From Echria macrotheca (lineage: Eukaryota; Ascomycota; Sordariomycetes; Sordariales; Schizotheciaceae): DNA of 64,000 nucleotides. A program made the position numbers and the translations under genes. How positions within the stretch are numbered: the first letter of the stretch is position 1; each line of letters starts with the position of its first letter. Shown here one piece after another: positions 10,980 to 22,200 of the stretch. The DNA lies in assembly GCA_030411725.1 (NCBI GenBank), contig MU839837.1:558001-622000 (forward strand). Direction: 5' to 3'. The notes beneath the pieces were generated by a model. The model searched no databases. It saw only the letters and a program-made list of their open reading frames with translations, and had not been told where the DNA came from.

Positions 10980-13379
10980 CTAATGAGAAATATACTGAAA
11001 CACAGCGCTAACCTCGGGCTCGCCACACTCCTGCCTAAGCAAATGATCCTGAATAGGCGCCAGCCCGTCATTCACAAAGTGGTTCCACGTGCTCGTATCG
11101 CCATACAGCATAGCCTGCGCCTTGACGAACTGCCTCCCATCGGGCCGACAGCGCTTGCACTTGAACGTGTCGTGCGTGTCGGAGCGCGTGTCGGCGCGGT
11201 ACTGGAACAATTCTCTCAAACTATCCAGACTGAAATGGCGCTCGACGTCCTCGGCCGAGTCGACGACGCACGACGAGAGGGACTGCTTGTGGCTCTGGCG
11301 CTGGAAGATCTTTTCTTCGATCGTGCCCGTCGCGATGAAGCGGTAGACGAAGCAGTCCTTCTTCTGGCCGTCGCGCCACACGCGCGCGAGCGCCTGCTGG
11401 TCTGCGGCCGGGTTCCAGTCCGGGTCGAAGAGGACGAGACGGTTGGCGCCGATGAGGTTGAGGCCGCAGCCGCCGGCTTTGCTGGACAGCAGGAACACAA
11501 ACTCGTCGCCTGTGGGGTCGTTGAACTTGTCCACTAGCTTCTGGCGCTTGTTGACGTTCATGGTGCCGTCGAGACGCAGGCTGCCGTAGCCGCGGTTGCG
11601 GCAGAGGCGCTCGAAGAGGTCGAGCGTCTGCGTGTAGTTGCTGATCAGGACGATCTTGTCGTTGGTGTCGGCGCGGATGCGCGCCAGCATGCGGTCGAGG
11701 ACCTGCATCTTGCCGCTGTACCAGGGCTTGATGTCGCGGTCGCGCCCGCGGGCGTCCTTCGGGACGTAGTCTTCCGGCCAGCAGCTCTCGCAACCGGGAA
11801 GGTCCGCTGCCAGATCGAGCAGGTCGGGGTGGTTGCAGAGCTTCTTGAGAATGTTGATGGCCTTGAGGGGCTGCGATCCCTTGCCGCGAAGGAGCGCCTG
11901 GATATCCGGCGATGTGATGAAGTAGTTGTACAGATCGAGCTGGAAGGGGGCGAGGTTGCAGAACACAACGTGCTCGTACTTGACAGGCAGATACTTGGAG
12001 AGGATGTCGTTGGTGCGACGGATGATGAATTTGTTGACAATGGCGAGGAGCTCGGCGAGACACTCGTCTCCTCGTTGGCGTTCGCCCTCGGTGGCGTCGG
12101 CATCCCGGCCTCGTAGGATCGGAATCTCGAAGCGCTTTCGGAATTCCAATCTTGTTCCGAGCAGATCCGGGTTGGCGAAGCTGATGAGAGAGAAATATTC
12201 GGACAAGTCGTTCTGGATCGGCGTTCCGGACAAGATAACTCGTCGGGACACGTTCAGGTTGTTCAGCGCGCTGAACGTCTGGCTGTCTCCGTTTTTGAGC
12301 CGATGACCCTCGTCGCACAGCATCAACCCGATCGATGTGTTCTTGAGTTCCTCAACATTGAGACGTAAAGTCTCGTACGAGACAATGATGACAGGCCGAG
12401 TCACCGCTCGACCAGTGCTAATGGCCCATTGGCGAAGCTGCCTCGTCAGTTCTTCCTTGGATGCCTTGCCGTCGATGGCAAACGGAGTGATGGCGTCAGC
12501 ACCCAGCCACTTGACCAGCTCGTTCGCCCAGTTTCGAACCAAACTCGAGGGACACGCCACAATCGCTTTCTGTATCGTAGTTTTACCGGCTTCTGGCGAC
12601 TGTTTCAACAGTGTCCAAAGCAAGGTAATGCACTGCAGTGTCTTGCCAAGGCCCATCTCGTCTGCCATGATGCATCCGTTCGCCTTCTCGTCAATCATAC
12701 CCGTGACACATCTGTACATAAACTTGACACCCTCGATCTGATGCGGCCGAAGCACTTTGGCTAGCCTCGGATCGATCACCACCGGAACCCGCGGATGGTC
12801 TCCGACGATCTTCTTCTTGATACCAAGAATTTCGGCAAGACTCTTGTGAACCAGCGGTGCGTCGATCTTTTCCAACGCTGTCTCCTTCTCCTTCTCCTCA
12901 GGCTGCGTCAGGTCCTTAACCTTGTCGTCGATAGTCGGGTCGTAGAGAACAATAGAGAACTCGCCGCTTGGGTCATGCAGCGGTTTCGCCACAAAGACTG
13001 CGCCTTGCCTCAGTCCGAGGGTCGGCGGGGGGCGATTTGGATTGTAGGCTGTGGTGTTTTTGTTGATGAACGGGACCGAGAACGCTTTCCGGAACACCTT
13101 GTCCTTGTCCTTGACTTGAAATGTGGGAAACTTGTTGGCATCGCGATTCGCGAGGGCGAGACGGTCGGCATTTGTCCAAGGCTGGTCGGTGTCTACATCG
13201 CCATCTGCGCCCTTGTAGTCAATCCTCCTCTTCTTCCTGGCTGGTCTGTCGCTTGCTATCGCGCGCGTTGCCGACCCTGGGCATTTGAACGGTTTGTGGA
13301 GGCGGTCGCCTGACTGGGGGGTTGGATATCGGGCTCGAGGCGCGACATTTTCCTTGTCGGATTTCGGTGTATCCGACAT
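10980..13379 (-). CDS. rad54: DNA repair and recombination ATPase Rad54
   Basis: A single exon gives 799 residues from the ATG at 13379 (MSDTPKSDKENVAPRARYP). Rad54 is a Swi2/Snf2 dsDNA translocase that works with Rad51 in homologous recombination. Visible features are the N-terminal basic segment RPARKKRRIDY, HDPSGEFSIVLYDPT and VPVVIDPRLAKVLRPHQIEG. Walker A DEMGLGKT falls near residue 240 and the DEGH box (CDEGHRLKNGD) near 357. C-terminal helicase motifs are LLSSKAGGCGLNLIGANRL and RVWRDGQKKDCFVYRF. The protein ends VSAVFQYISH, close to the yeast Rad54 C-terminus. The frame stays open about 23 codons upstream without an ATG, so a spliced upstream start is possible. The Neurospora counterpart is mus-25. 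Confidence 0.93.
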   Translation of the reverse strand: MSDTPKSDKENVAPRARYPTPQSGDRLHKPFKCPGSATRAIASDRPARKKRRIDYKGADGDVDTDQPWTNADRLALANRDANKFPTFQVKDKDKVFRKAFSVPFINKNTTAYNPNRPPPTLGLRQGAVFVAKPLHDPSGEFSIVLYDPTIDDKVKDLTQPEEKEKETALEKIDAPLVHKSLAEILGIKKKIVGDHPRVPVVIDPRLAKVLRPHQIEGVKFMYRCVTGMIDEKANGCIMADEMGLGKTLQCITLLWTLLKQSPEAGKTTIQKAIVACPSSLVRNWANELVKWLGADAITPFAIDGKASKEELTRQLRQWAISTGRAVTRPVIIVSYETLRLNVEELKNTSIGLMLCDEGHRLKNGDSQTFSALNNLNVSRRVILSGTPIQNDLSEYFSLISFANPDLLGTRLEFRKRFEIPILRGRDADATEGERQRGDECLAELLAIVNKFIIRRTNDILSKYLPVKYEHVVFCNLAPFQLDLYNYFITSPDIQALLRGKGSQPLKAINILKKLCNHPDLLDLAADLPGCESCWPEDYVPKDARGRDRDIKPWYSGKMQVLDRMLARIRADTNDKIVLISNYTQTLDLFERLCRNRGYGSLRLDGTMNVNKRQKLVDKFNDPTGDEFVFLLSSKAGGCGLNLIGANRLVLFDPDWNPAADQQALARVWRDGQKKDCFVYRFIATGTIEEKIFQRQSHKQSLSSCVVDSAEDVERHFSLDSLRELFQYRADTRSDTHDTFKCKRCRPDGRQFVKAQAMLYGDTSTWNHFVNDGLAPIQDHLLRQECGEPEVSAVFQYISH

Positions 13380-14547
13380 TGTGTCAGCACGGACGGATCG
13401 CACTCGAGGATTCGATGCAGGAACACTCGGAGCGCTGTGGTTTTGCAATTTGCATTTGGCGATGCTCGGATGTTGACTTTGGGGAAGAGCGCGTCGAGGC
13501 CGCGGGGCGGGACGCGCTTGTCCACCGCGATGTCAGATGACCACGCTAATCCCAAACGGTATTCTTTACATGGGCATCCCGCATCGGGTCAACGACACTC
13601 CAACTTCACCACCAGTCAGCATCAACATCATGATGGATTTAATGGTATATGTCGACCTTGATACCTGATCAGATCTTTTTGGTCTGTGATCAATTGTATC
13701 CCAGATCCTGATGACTAAATCCTTAGGGCCCTATGACCGTCGTGATTGTTTGTAACAGTTTCCTCGAGAGGTACCACATACCAAATAGCTGCAATGACAA
13801 AGTCCTTCCTCGACGTAAACGCATTCATGAATACCTCATTATCTGGTGAAAGGGTGAAATTCCAAATCTGCTTCTACTAATTTCACTTCGGCCGATGAGT
13901 ACCCTGGGTTGATTCGATGACCACGATCAAGCTGATGAAACTGTCTAGCCTGCGTCGAATGGGTCATTGCTACTGATACTGAATTTCAATCCATTGGGGC
14001 AGCTAGCTCTTGTGCTTTCTTAACATTTAACTTAGCATGGTGGAAGTCGTAGATGGTGCGGCAGTATCCTCTTGATGCACAATCCATAATATGAACCTCG
14101 CAGCAGTGGTAAACTGTACGAGCAAACTGCGTGGAGTATCAATGATGAACTGGAAGCAGAATTTTGAATCGCAAGTGGATTCCAACGACGCGGGATATGC
14201 AACACTGTTCAGGTACACCAGATTATTTGCAATAACCTTTCCCAAAGTGGAAACAGCCTGCGTTCTTGCCTCGGGCGCGCCTGATTGTTCGCAAAATCAA
14301 AATCAAAATCGAGAATCTACTGGAGCTAAACCAAGTTGAGATATTCGGCGTGCCGGTGAACTGTTAATGGCCCCACACACTGTGTTGAACCTATTCACAA
14401 GATCGGATGAGAGCAAAATCAAAATCAGAATCAAAGTCCGTGGCTGATTTGCGGCGATTCGGCCGACCCAGATCCAGGTATAAATAACCCTCCTCTCTTC
14501 CACCTTTCCTCTTCTTCTATCCTTCTGCAACCCATCCACCTCGAACC

Positions 14548-14660
14548 TTCGTCTTCCACCTTCACCCTTCCACCTTCATCCTTCCACCCACACACACCCT
14601 TCCACCCCCACCCTTCCACCTTCACCCTTCCACCCCCACCCCCGCCCTTCCCTTTCCAAA
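14548..14660. repeat. Pyrimidine-rich minisatellite (CACCCTTCCAC type)
   Basis: Imperfect tandem copies of a short unit built from CCTTCCACC and TTCACCC run through this stretch, with almost no purines other than A on the plus strand. It lies in the gap between RAD54 and GH62 and appears non-coding. Confidence 0.75.
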
Positions 14661-16230
14661 ACAGACTGACTGCTGCTAGGAGGACGGAAGCCGTACCTCA
14701 CACCCATCAGATGCACTCATACCCGAGAGCCCCCACGTCCCTTCGGGGAGGGTACTTCGGGCCTGGGCTTCAAACCACTTCACTTGGCCTCTCATCGCGC
14801 CGGGTCACGCCAGGAAGGCAGGCCGGTTAGCTCCTTTTCCTCCCTTCACACCCGGGTCCCTGGACTTCCTTGGGACATCCAGTTTCCTGCCTTGCGGAAG
14901 ACTGAATGTCCTCTGGAGAGCCAACATCTGCATATACGCTCTTCCCGAGACCGTCCCTGCCCCCGAACCGTTTGGCCGGGTAGTGCGACCTCCGTGGCTC
15001 GGGAGAGGACACCTCATTGCACACGGCGCGAGCCAGAGGGTCTGTAACTCGCGGGGTACTGATAGAGTACTGGCGTTGGCCGCCCAGGAAAATTTCATCC
15101 CCGGGTTGTGTGCCGGCTTTCGTCCGGGGAGGTATCTCCCTGACAACATGTCGCATGGGGAGGTATCTCTCCAACACTTCGTTTCTAGGACCACGATCGG
15201 ATTTTTGTCTCTCAAGGTATTGCCGGGTAAGCGCTCATATCCTGTTCCGATGCTGACATCATGGTGTTCAAGAATCTTGTGGGCTCTGGGGGTTAAGTTT
15301 TTTTCATTGCACTCTCGGGCTTGCCCGTGACGCGAAGAAGAAATGACGCGTCTAAATTTTCCTTAAAGTCGCTGCTCGACAGGTCCCATGAACTTCGTTG
15401 CCCACCGCGTCCTTTCCCGTCGTTCTCGCCCCCCACATGCAAAACAAGTTCAAAGTGAAGAAATCTTTCCGTTGGCGAACAGCACAATTTAGAGTTTCAC
15501 TGACATAATCATTGCACATCCTGCTTGAGCCTGTCGACATTCTGGTTTTTAGAATATCGTTGGTTTCAAACTTACCACATCCCAATGACCCCATACATAT
15601 TTTGTCAACGTCGATTCCCGGGTAGGTACCTAGTTAAAGGGAGACTGATTCGTCCTCCCATCGGAAAAGGGAATAGAGCTTAAGCGGAAGTGGCTGGTGA
15701 ACGACACGCGTGCACGCGCTCCATGACACTGAGATTCACCATGGCAGCATTTCTAGGTAACGATCTCTTGCATTCACCTATGTAGATATTCAACGAGTTC
15801 TCGATTCTGATTCATCTGGTTAAGATTTCCGTTGGAAAGCCCCACAGATCTGTCCATCCTGCCCCACCAAGCGTGGGCACCCCTCGAAGCTTTCTCCCTC
15901 CGTCACGATACTTATTTACTACATGTTGGATTATCCCGTTTCCACGTCGTTTTTAATCAACCCAAGGCAGCGAGCCGCCCATTCGGCATGTTTCTCCCAT
16001 TTCTAACCGAATCCGACTCGTGACCGCAGACGGGAAAACCAGGTTCGTGGGCCCCCTTCACTCCTTGGCATTGCTACTCAAAACCTGGGGAACAGGCCTT
16101 TGTAGTTCATGCGCTCCAACCACGGATAGCACGGCCGAATCTCCGGTTCCCCTTTCCGACCAAACTTCCTTCGGCGATCGATGCTCCATCTCCGCCGTAG
16201 CATCGACAGAGCTTTGCATATGTTTTTCGA

Positions 16231-16252
16231 ACTACCGAAATCCATCGGTAGT
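16231..16252. promoter_or_regulatory. Perfect inverted repeat upstream of GH62
   Basis: ACTACCGA, 6 nt, TCGGTAGT form two perfect 8-bp arms about 230 bp before the GH62 start codon and about 140 bp before its TATA box. A dimeric transcription factor could bind here; each arm contains a CGG/CCG triplet of the Zn2Cys6 type. Function is inferred only. Confidence 0.35.
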
Positions 16253-16344
16253 ATTTGATTGACGGAATATCACAGTCGTGTTATCGGGGGCCATACCGAG
16301 GCAGGAAATCACGGAGATGTGACCTCTGTGGAGGCCTTGCTATT

Positions 16345-16350
16345 CCGGGG
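16345..16350 (+). promoter_or_regulatory. Candidate CreA/CRE1 carbon-catabolite repression site
   Basis: CCGGGG fits the SYGGRG consensus and lies about 130 bp upstream of the arabinofuranosidase start. GH62 genes are commonly repressed by glucose in fungi. This is a single short match, so the support is weak. Confidence 0.3.
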
Positions 16351-16393
16351 ATGTCGCGCCGTGATGATGCTGGGCAAGGGGACAGAGATGACA

Positions 16394-16399
16394 TATAAA
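16394..16399 (+). promoter_or_regulatory. TATA box of GH62 gene
   Basis: TATAAA lies 88 bp upstream of the ATG at 16482 and is followed by a CT-rich leader, the usual arrangement for highly expressed secreted hydrolases of filamentous fungi. Confidence 0.6.
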
Positions 16400-16481
16400 C
16401 ACTGCTCTCAGAGACTCTCATTCTTCTGCCAGTGACAGCCAGGGTCTTCTCATCAGTCAACTCTAGTCCTTGCCCACCAAC

Positions 16482-17666
16482 ATGAAGTTCAGCACTGTCG
16501 CCGCGCTCCTGGCGCCAGCAGTGCCCGTGCTGTCCCAGTCGTGCAGCTTCCCTTCGACCTTCAGGTGGACGTCATCGGGAGCGCTCGCGCAGCCCAAGAA
16601 TGGCTGGGCTTCCCTCAAGGACTTTACCTATGTGCCGTACAACGGGCAACATCTGGTGTATGGGTCCTACTTTGGCAGCGCCTATGGCTCGATGAATTTT
16701 GGTCTGTTTCGGAACTGGTCCGACATGGCCTCGGCATCGCAGAATCAGATGAGCTTCGCCACGGTTGCGCCGACCCTGCTCTACTTCCGGCCGAAGAACA
16801 TCTGGGTGTTGGCCTACCAATGGGGTCCGACCGCCTTTTCGTACCGAACCTCGACCAACCCGGTTGACCAGAACAGCTGGTCTTCGGCCCAGCCTTTGTG
16901 GTCTGGCAGCATCTCCAACTCAGACACGGGCCCGATCGACCAGACCCTCATCGGCGACAGCACCAACATGTATCTCTTCTTCGCCGGCGACAACGGCCGC
17001 ATCTACCGCTCGAGCATGCCCCTCAACAACTTCCCCGGCAACTTCGGCAACCAAGCGACCGTGATCTTCGACGGCGCCAAGAACGACTTTTTCGAGGCTG
17101 TCGAGGTCTACACCGTTCAGGGCCAGGGGTCCCCGCTGTACCTCATGATTATCGAGTCAATCGGCTCGCGCGGCCGCTACTTCCGGTCGTACACGGCCAC
17201 GAGGCTCGACGGCCAGTGGACGCCGCAGGCCACCTCGGAGAGCCAGCCGTTCGCCGGCAAGTCCAACGCGCCCAGTGCCACCTGGACCGACGACATCAGC
17301 CACGGCGATCTTGTCCGCTCGGGTGCCGATGAGACGCGCCCGATCGACCCGTGCAACCTGCAGCTGCTGTACCAGGGTAGGTCGGGTACGAACCCGGAAT
17401 ACAACAAGCTGCCGTACCGCCCCGGCCTTCTCACGCTTGAGAACCCCGTCCGCAACCCGGGAGGCTCGAACCCGCAGCCAACCACGACGGCTGCCAACCC
17501 CCCTCCGGCGACTACTACGACACCGGCGCCGGGTAATGGCGGTGGTAGTGGTGCGACTGCGCCCCAATGGGGTCAGTGTGGTGGTCAAGGATGGACGGGC
17601 CCGACGAAGTGTGAGCCTCCGTACGAGTGCAAGTTCTCCAACAATTGGTACTCCCAGTGTTTGTAG
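16482..17666 (+). CDS. Secreted GH62 alpha-L-arabinofuranosidase with C-terminal CBM1
   Basis: This intronless gene encodes 394 residues. MKFSTVAALLAPAVPVLSQ is a signal peptide. The GH62 five-bladed propeller (about 21-330) removes arabinose side chains from arabinoxylan. The likely catalytic and helper acids are Asp47 (SLKDFTY), Asp153 (GPIDQTL) and Glu205 (DFFEAVEVY), by analogy with the family. A Pro/Thr/Gly linker (about 335-360, many TTT and PPP) leads to a fungal-type CBM1 cellulose-binding module (362-394). The module has the GQCGGQGW core, GPTKC, four Cys and the final YSQCL. An ATG in CACCAACATGA context fixes the start. The gene sits alone, with a TATA box and a candidate CreA site upstream. 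Everything looks intact. Confidence 0.95.
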   Translation: MKFSTVAALLAPAVPVLSQSCSFPSTFRWTSSGALAQPKNGWASLKDFTYVPYNGQHLVYGSYFGSAYGSMNFGLFRNWSDMASASQNQMSFATVAPTLLYFRPKNIWVLAYQWGPTAFSYRTSTNPVDQNSWSSAQPLWSGSISNSDTGPIDQTLIGDSTNMYLFFAGDNGRIYRSSMPLNNFPGNFGNQATVIFDGAKNDFFEAVEVYTVQGQGSPLYLMIIESIGSRGRYFRSYTATRLDGQWTPQATSESQPFAGKSNAPSATWTDDISHGDLVRSGADETRPIDPCNLQLLYQGRSGTNPEYNKLPYRPGLLTLENPVRNPGGSNPQPTTTAANPPPATTTTPAPGNGGGSGATAPQWGQCGGQGWTGPTKCEPPYECKFSNNWYSQCL

Positions 17667-19264
17667 ACGGGGGGCATAACAAATAGGTCCAGGAGAGGAC
17701 TGTCGGGACTATTATGATCTTCTTTGTACATATTTGAAAGTTAAACGTATATACGGAATCTGACTTGATGACATGAACCTCGCTCGTGGAGTGATGCTGA
17801 GAAAATGGTATTATCTGCTTGTCGAAATGCTAGTGAGCTGTATCCGAACCTGCCTGAATTCTAATCAGTGTATACACTGCATATGCTAGCGTTGGTCAAA
17901 AGTAGTCTGTAAGCGTGCAGGTTAGTGTACTCGATTTACCAAGAAGCATTGCTAATTATTATCCAACATCATCCACCTTTCCGGCCATCCTCCCATCCCC
18001 CTATTTCTGGCATCCGTGATGGTCCTCGAAAGTGTGAACAGGCAGCCAAATTCAACACAATAAACAATAACCTTAAACCCTGGCTGCTTACATCCAATAC
18101 GGGGTTTATCACATCTGAAGATTACCAAGAGTAAGACCGGCACTTTGAATATCGGTGCCTGTCCCCTTGAAACACCGTCTTAAATCACATGTTTGCTGTG
18201 AAAGCTCTTCGCTGATTGGTCGGATTGATCTCACGTACCCTAACCCTCAACTTGTGTCCTCAGGTCGGATGAGTCTCCTGCCAAACATCGATTCCAGATC
18301 ACTTTCTCTTTGCAAATGGAGGCCTCGATAAAGTTTCCTGTAACTGTAAATATCCGGGATGAAATAATGACGAAAGGCCATCCGATATTTCAAGTCAGGA
18401 CGCGAGATGCCGGAGCGGCTGTGACCTCTGGGGCTGGGTTGGGATGGGATGGGTTGGGAAATCAGTGCGACCAGGGCTGTTGGTCGCTTTCACCACCCGC
18501 TCTGGTGTGTTGCACAGGCACCAGCAAAAGCTGACATTTTGGAATCGCGCTGACTTTCGTTAGTACCAAGATACCATTCACTGGAAGCCGCAAGTTGAGA
18601 ACTTTTGTTGATGCCCGACATTTCACGGCATACTTCCGTACTCACAGATAAGAAACATCTGGGATGTTCCCGCTGAGCAAAGCTGGGGAGCTGATCTGAA
18701 CTTCTGAGATGCCCCTACAAATAGCTCACAGGTGTGGCTGAGTGCGCCATCCCATCGACCCCGGGATCGCAAACGGCTCTATTTCTTTTAAGGAAATGAA
18801 CGAGGCACACTCGGCTCTTGGGCTGGTGCACCCAAACCAAATGCGGCTCGCCTGGGCATAAAGAAGTTGGATGTGTTTTCAGCTGCAGCGATTCGTGCAC
18901 GCAGCGGTAACCCGATTCTGCGGGTAGCAACCAACGAGCTGCTGTTACTCTTCTGGCGCTTCCCGATAAATCATCTGGGGGCCGAATGTTTCGAGAACAC
19001 AGTTGGCAGCATCTCGCATCTCGGATTTCCTTATAGGACGAGCTCCTTCCCGTGCGGCAGCTCATGAACCCCGTCCACACCGACCATTTTAACCTCCGGC
19101 GGCACGTCAACAGGCCCTTTCTCGTCCAGTCTGGCATGGACACTTCGGAATCGATCAAGAGACGGGACGCCAGCTGGTGATGAAGAACCCCGCCAGCCCC
19201 ACGCCGTTCACGAGTCGCTCTCAGCCTATCCCGTCAACACGAGCTCCCGCCCCCCATATCCACC
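17667..19264. other. Gene-poor 1.6 kb between GH62 and Skt5-like gene
   Basis: This stretch holds the GH62 3' UTR and the promoter of the Skt5-like gene. A 147-codon minus-strand open frame at 18715-19158 shows no recognisable family and no splice signals. A short telomere-like ACCCTAACCCT occurs near 18237 as an isolated unit. Confidence 0.5.
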
Positions 19265-22200
19265 ATGGCGTCCTGGGGTGACCGGTACGGCCAGTACACA
19301 AGCGGCGGAACAAGCGGTGCGACCCAAAACGCCGGTAACCAGCAGCCAAGTTCAGGTACGTGCAAGGGAAACTTCATTTACTCGGAGTCCAGGCCGATGC
19401 TTTGTGGATGGCCAAAGGCGGGGCGATGGAGGGGCCAAGTGACAGCTTGGAGGGGTATCGGTGTCGAAATCGAGGGACCATCGAGGGAGCCCAACGGTCT
19501 CCGTACCAAAGTCGCCGGGATAGCACGAGCAGCCTGCTAGGTTCGGGCTTGGAATGAGCCCCCGGCGACGCGCAATCCTAATCATCCGGACGCTGTTGTT
19601 TCCTACTGTTGGCGGGACTGTCGGCTCGACACGAAGATATATCCTTGGCTTTGGAGTCCTCCGCAACTCGCGCAGCGCTGCTTTCGCTTTCCGACTCCGC
19701 GCTACCCCTCCAGCGATTCGATCGGCGACCCCTCCATTGCGTCGGCAAGGCCACCTTGCTGTGGAAAGGCTTGCGCCTCGAGCATGACTTTGCTGACAGT
19801 GATTCCGATTTGATCATGCAGATTTAGCCCGGCCGAAGCCAGGAACGAAAGCAGAGATGCCTCAGCTCGGAGCGACGTTCGTCCCGAGCGGATTCGATGA
19901 CTACTACATGCCCGAGGTCGTCGCGCCGTCGCCTCAGAGGTACGTGAAGCGTTCTTTTTTAGAATCGGCGGCCCGCTCTGCGCCAATGCATCTACGGGGC
20001 ACTGCCGCGGCAACTCAGCCCGCCCGTCGCAACGCCAGCGCCGGGCTGGAGCCTGCCGAAGGAGCTCCTGGCTAATTGACCATTGTCAGGGTGATGCCCG
20101 AAGTCCCTCAAAACATGCAAAACGACCTGCAGCGTATGGAACTCGAGGCCCACGTGGCCGAGCGACGACCCGGCCAAAACCAAGGCGCCGGCAATTTTGA
20201 TGATTCCAGCTCGTAAGTATTGCGCGGGGCACCATGACGTCGGCTGATGGTCCATGAACAGGTTCAAAGCCTTCCAGACTGGCGCCTCCAGTACCGCCGT
20301 GATGGACCTGCCGTCGTTTTCGCCGTTTCCGAAAGTCAAGGGAGAGAACATTCCGCCGAGCGACGAAGAGAAGGAGCAGATCCTCTACCAGGCTCGCGAT
20401 GCCGTCCTACACTCTAATAATGTCGGAATGCAGGTCATCTGGGCCAGGGATACGCTCCTCTGGGTCGAGACGGCGATGGAGGTTGCGGCCAGAGAATGGA
20501 AGCGAGAAGGCAGAGGCAGGGAGCGACCGGCGACGCCCAAGATCGAGCACCAGCTGCGCGTGGACGCCGTCAACATTATCGATTACCTCTCCGGACAAGA
20601 GCATCCCGAGGCCTGCTTTATGAAAGGAAAATGGCTCGAGTTTGGCAAGTTTGGCCAGCGAGAGAACAAGAGAGAGGCCTATTCGTACTTCAAGAAGGCG
20701 GCCGAGAACGGCTATGGAAGGGCCGAGTATCGGATGGGCATGCTTTACGAGCATTCCAACGATATACCCAATGCCGTCAAGCATTATAATATCGGCGTCC
20801 AGCTGGGTGACTCGGCGTCCAACTACCGGCTGGGGATGATGTATCTGATGGGACAACACGGGCACCAGAAGGATATTCTGCAGGGCTTGGACATGATACA
20901 GAAGGCGGCCGAGACGGCAGACGAAGATGCGCCGCAGGGAGCTTATGTCTACGGCATGCTCATCGCGAGAGAGATCCCCGATATCAACATCGCCGAGTCG
21001 ATTTTACCGTATGACGTCACGGTTGCTCGCCAGTATATCGAGAAGGCTGCCTATCTCAGCTTCGCCAAGGCGCAGTTGAAGATGGGACAAGCGTACGAGC
21101 TCAGCCAGTTTGGCTGTGATTTTAACCCGGCCTACTCGTTGCACTACTACGGTCTAGCTGCTCGCCAAGGCCAGCCTGAAGCTGCTCTGGGCGTCAGTCG
21201 ATGGTTTTTGTTTGGGTATGAGAACGTGTTTGCCAAGAACGAGCAGCTTGCGTTCAAGTACGCCCAAGATGCCGCCGACGCCGGACTCGCTACGGGCGAG
21301 TTTGCCATGGGGTATTACTACGAGATTGGAATTCATGTGCCGAAGAACCTGGCAGAAGCGCGCAAGTGGTACGAGTTGGCGGCCGAGCATGGGAATAAGG
21401 ATGCCCAGGAGCGGATCGACTCACTCAGCCAGTCTAAGGCACTGACTAAGAAGGATCACGAAACCACGACTCTCGGACGCATCAAGTCGCAGTATGGCTC
21501 GCAGCGAGGCAAGCGGCCCGAACGGTTTACGAAGCCGAGTGACCCGATGCCCACGTTGACCGAGTCTGGACCCAGCACACCCGTCGAGAGTATGCATCCG
21601 CCCCCGAGAAAATCGCCCAGAGGATCGCCTTCGCGGAACCCGCCGGCCATTGTTGAAAATGTGATTGACTTTCCTGATCCGTCCGTCGGCAACCGTCCCC
21701 CTGCGTTTACCGTCAAGCTGGATACGACTCCGGGTCGGCCACAGTCGGCTGCGCCATATCCACATGAGGACCGACCGGCGCCTCTTACCTTGCGACCGAA
21801 ATCGGTAGCTCCCTATCCTGAGGATGACAAGCCGCCGCCGCTTTCGCCTCATTATAATCCGGGTATTCGACCATCGGCAGGGTCCGGGCCGGTGGCTGAC
21901 CGCCCCATGAGTGCTTTTGGGATCCGACCTGTTTCCAGCTCTGGCCCTCCTGGTCCTCAGCCGGGGGCTGGTCGCGGTCGTCCGCAGCAAGGTCAACCGA
22001 CGGCTGCTGGCTGGGAGCCTCAAGTGCCAGGCGGATACAGACAGCCGAGCCCGGGGCCTGGTCAAGCTCATGTGGGTGGTTGGCAGTCTCAACCACCTCA
22101 ACATCAGCACTATGATCTTCCGTCGCAGCGGCTAGGTGCAAGCAGTGTCGGACCGGGTTCTACGGTTCCTGGTGGGCCGGCGCCGATTGGCGATCCGAAC

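Larger units (their letters stand above)
13449..16481. other. Gene-poor 3 kb between RAD54 and GH62
   Basis: No convincing gene is seen. The stretch holds the RAD54 promoter at the left, a pyrimidine-rich minisatellite near 14548-14660, and a GC-rich part at 14690-15330 that is open on both strands but matches nothing I recognise. At the right is the GH62 promoter. The sequence GGGGAGGTATCTC occurs twice near 15125 and 15158. The GC-rich part might be remnants of an old element, but no terminal repeats or transposase motifs are visible. Confidence 0.5.

Noticed and set aside
14805..15215. Overlapping open frames over 100 codons on both strands.
   Set aside because: GC-rich DNA opens all frames; no family resemblance, no splice structure and no conserved start context.
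16470..16481. Four extra codons upstream of the GH62 ATG.
   Set aside because: They would need a TTG start; the ATG at 16482 gives a clean signal peptide in a good context.
18236..18247. Telomere-like CCCTAACCCT (also near 60420).
   Set aside because: Only one to two units each; too short for an interstitial telomeric array or a chromosome end.
18715..19158. 147-codon minus-strand frame upstream of the Skt5-like gene.
   Set aside because: No recognisable domain and residue composition typical of random GC-rich DNA; it overlaps the probable promoter.
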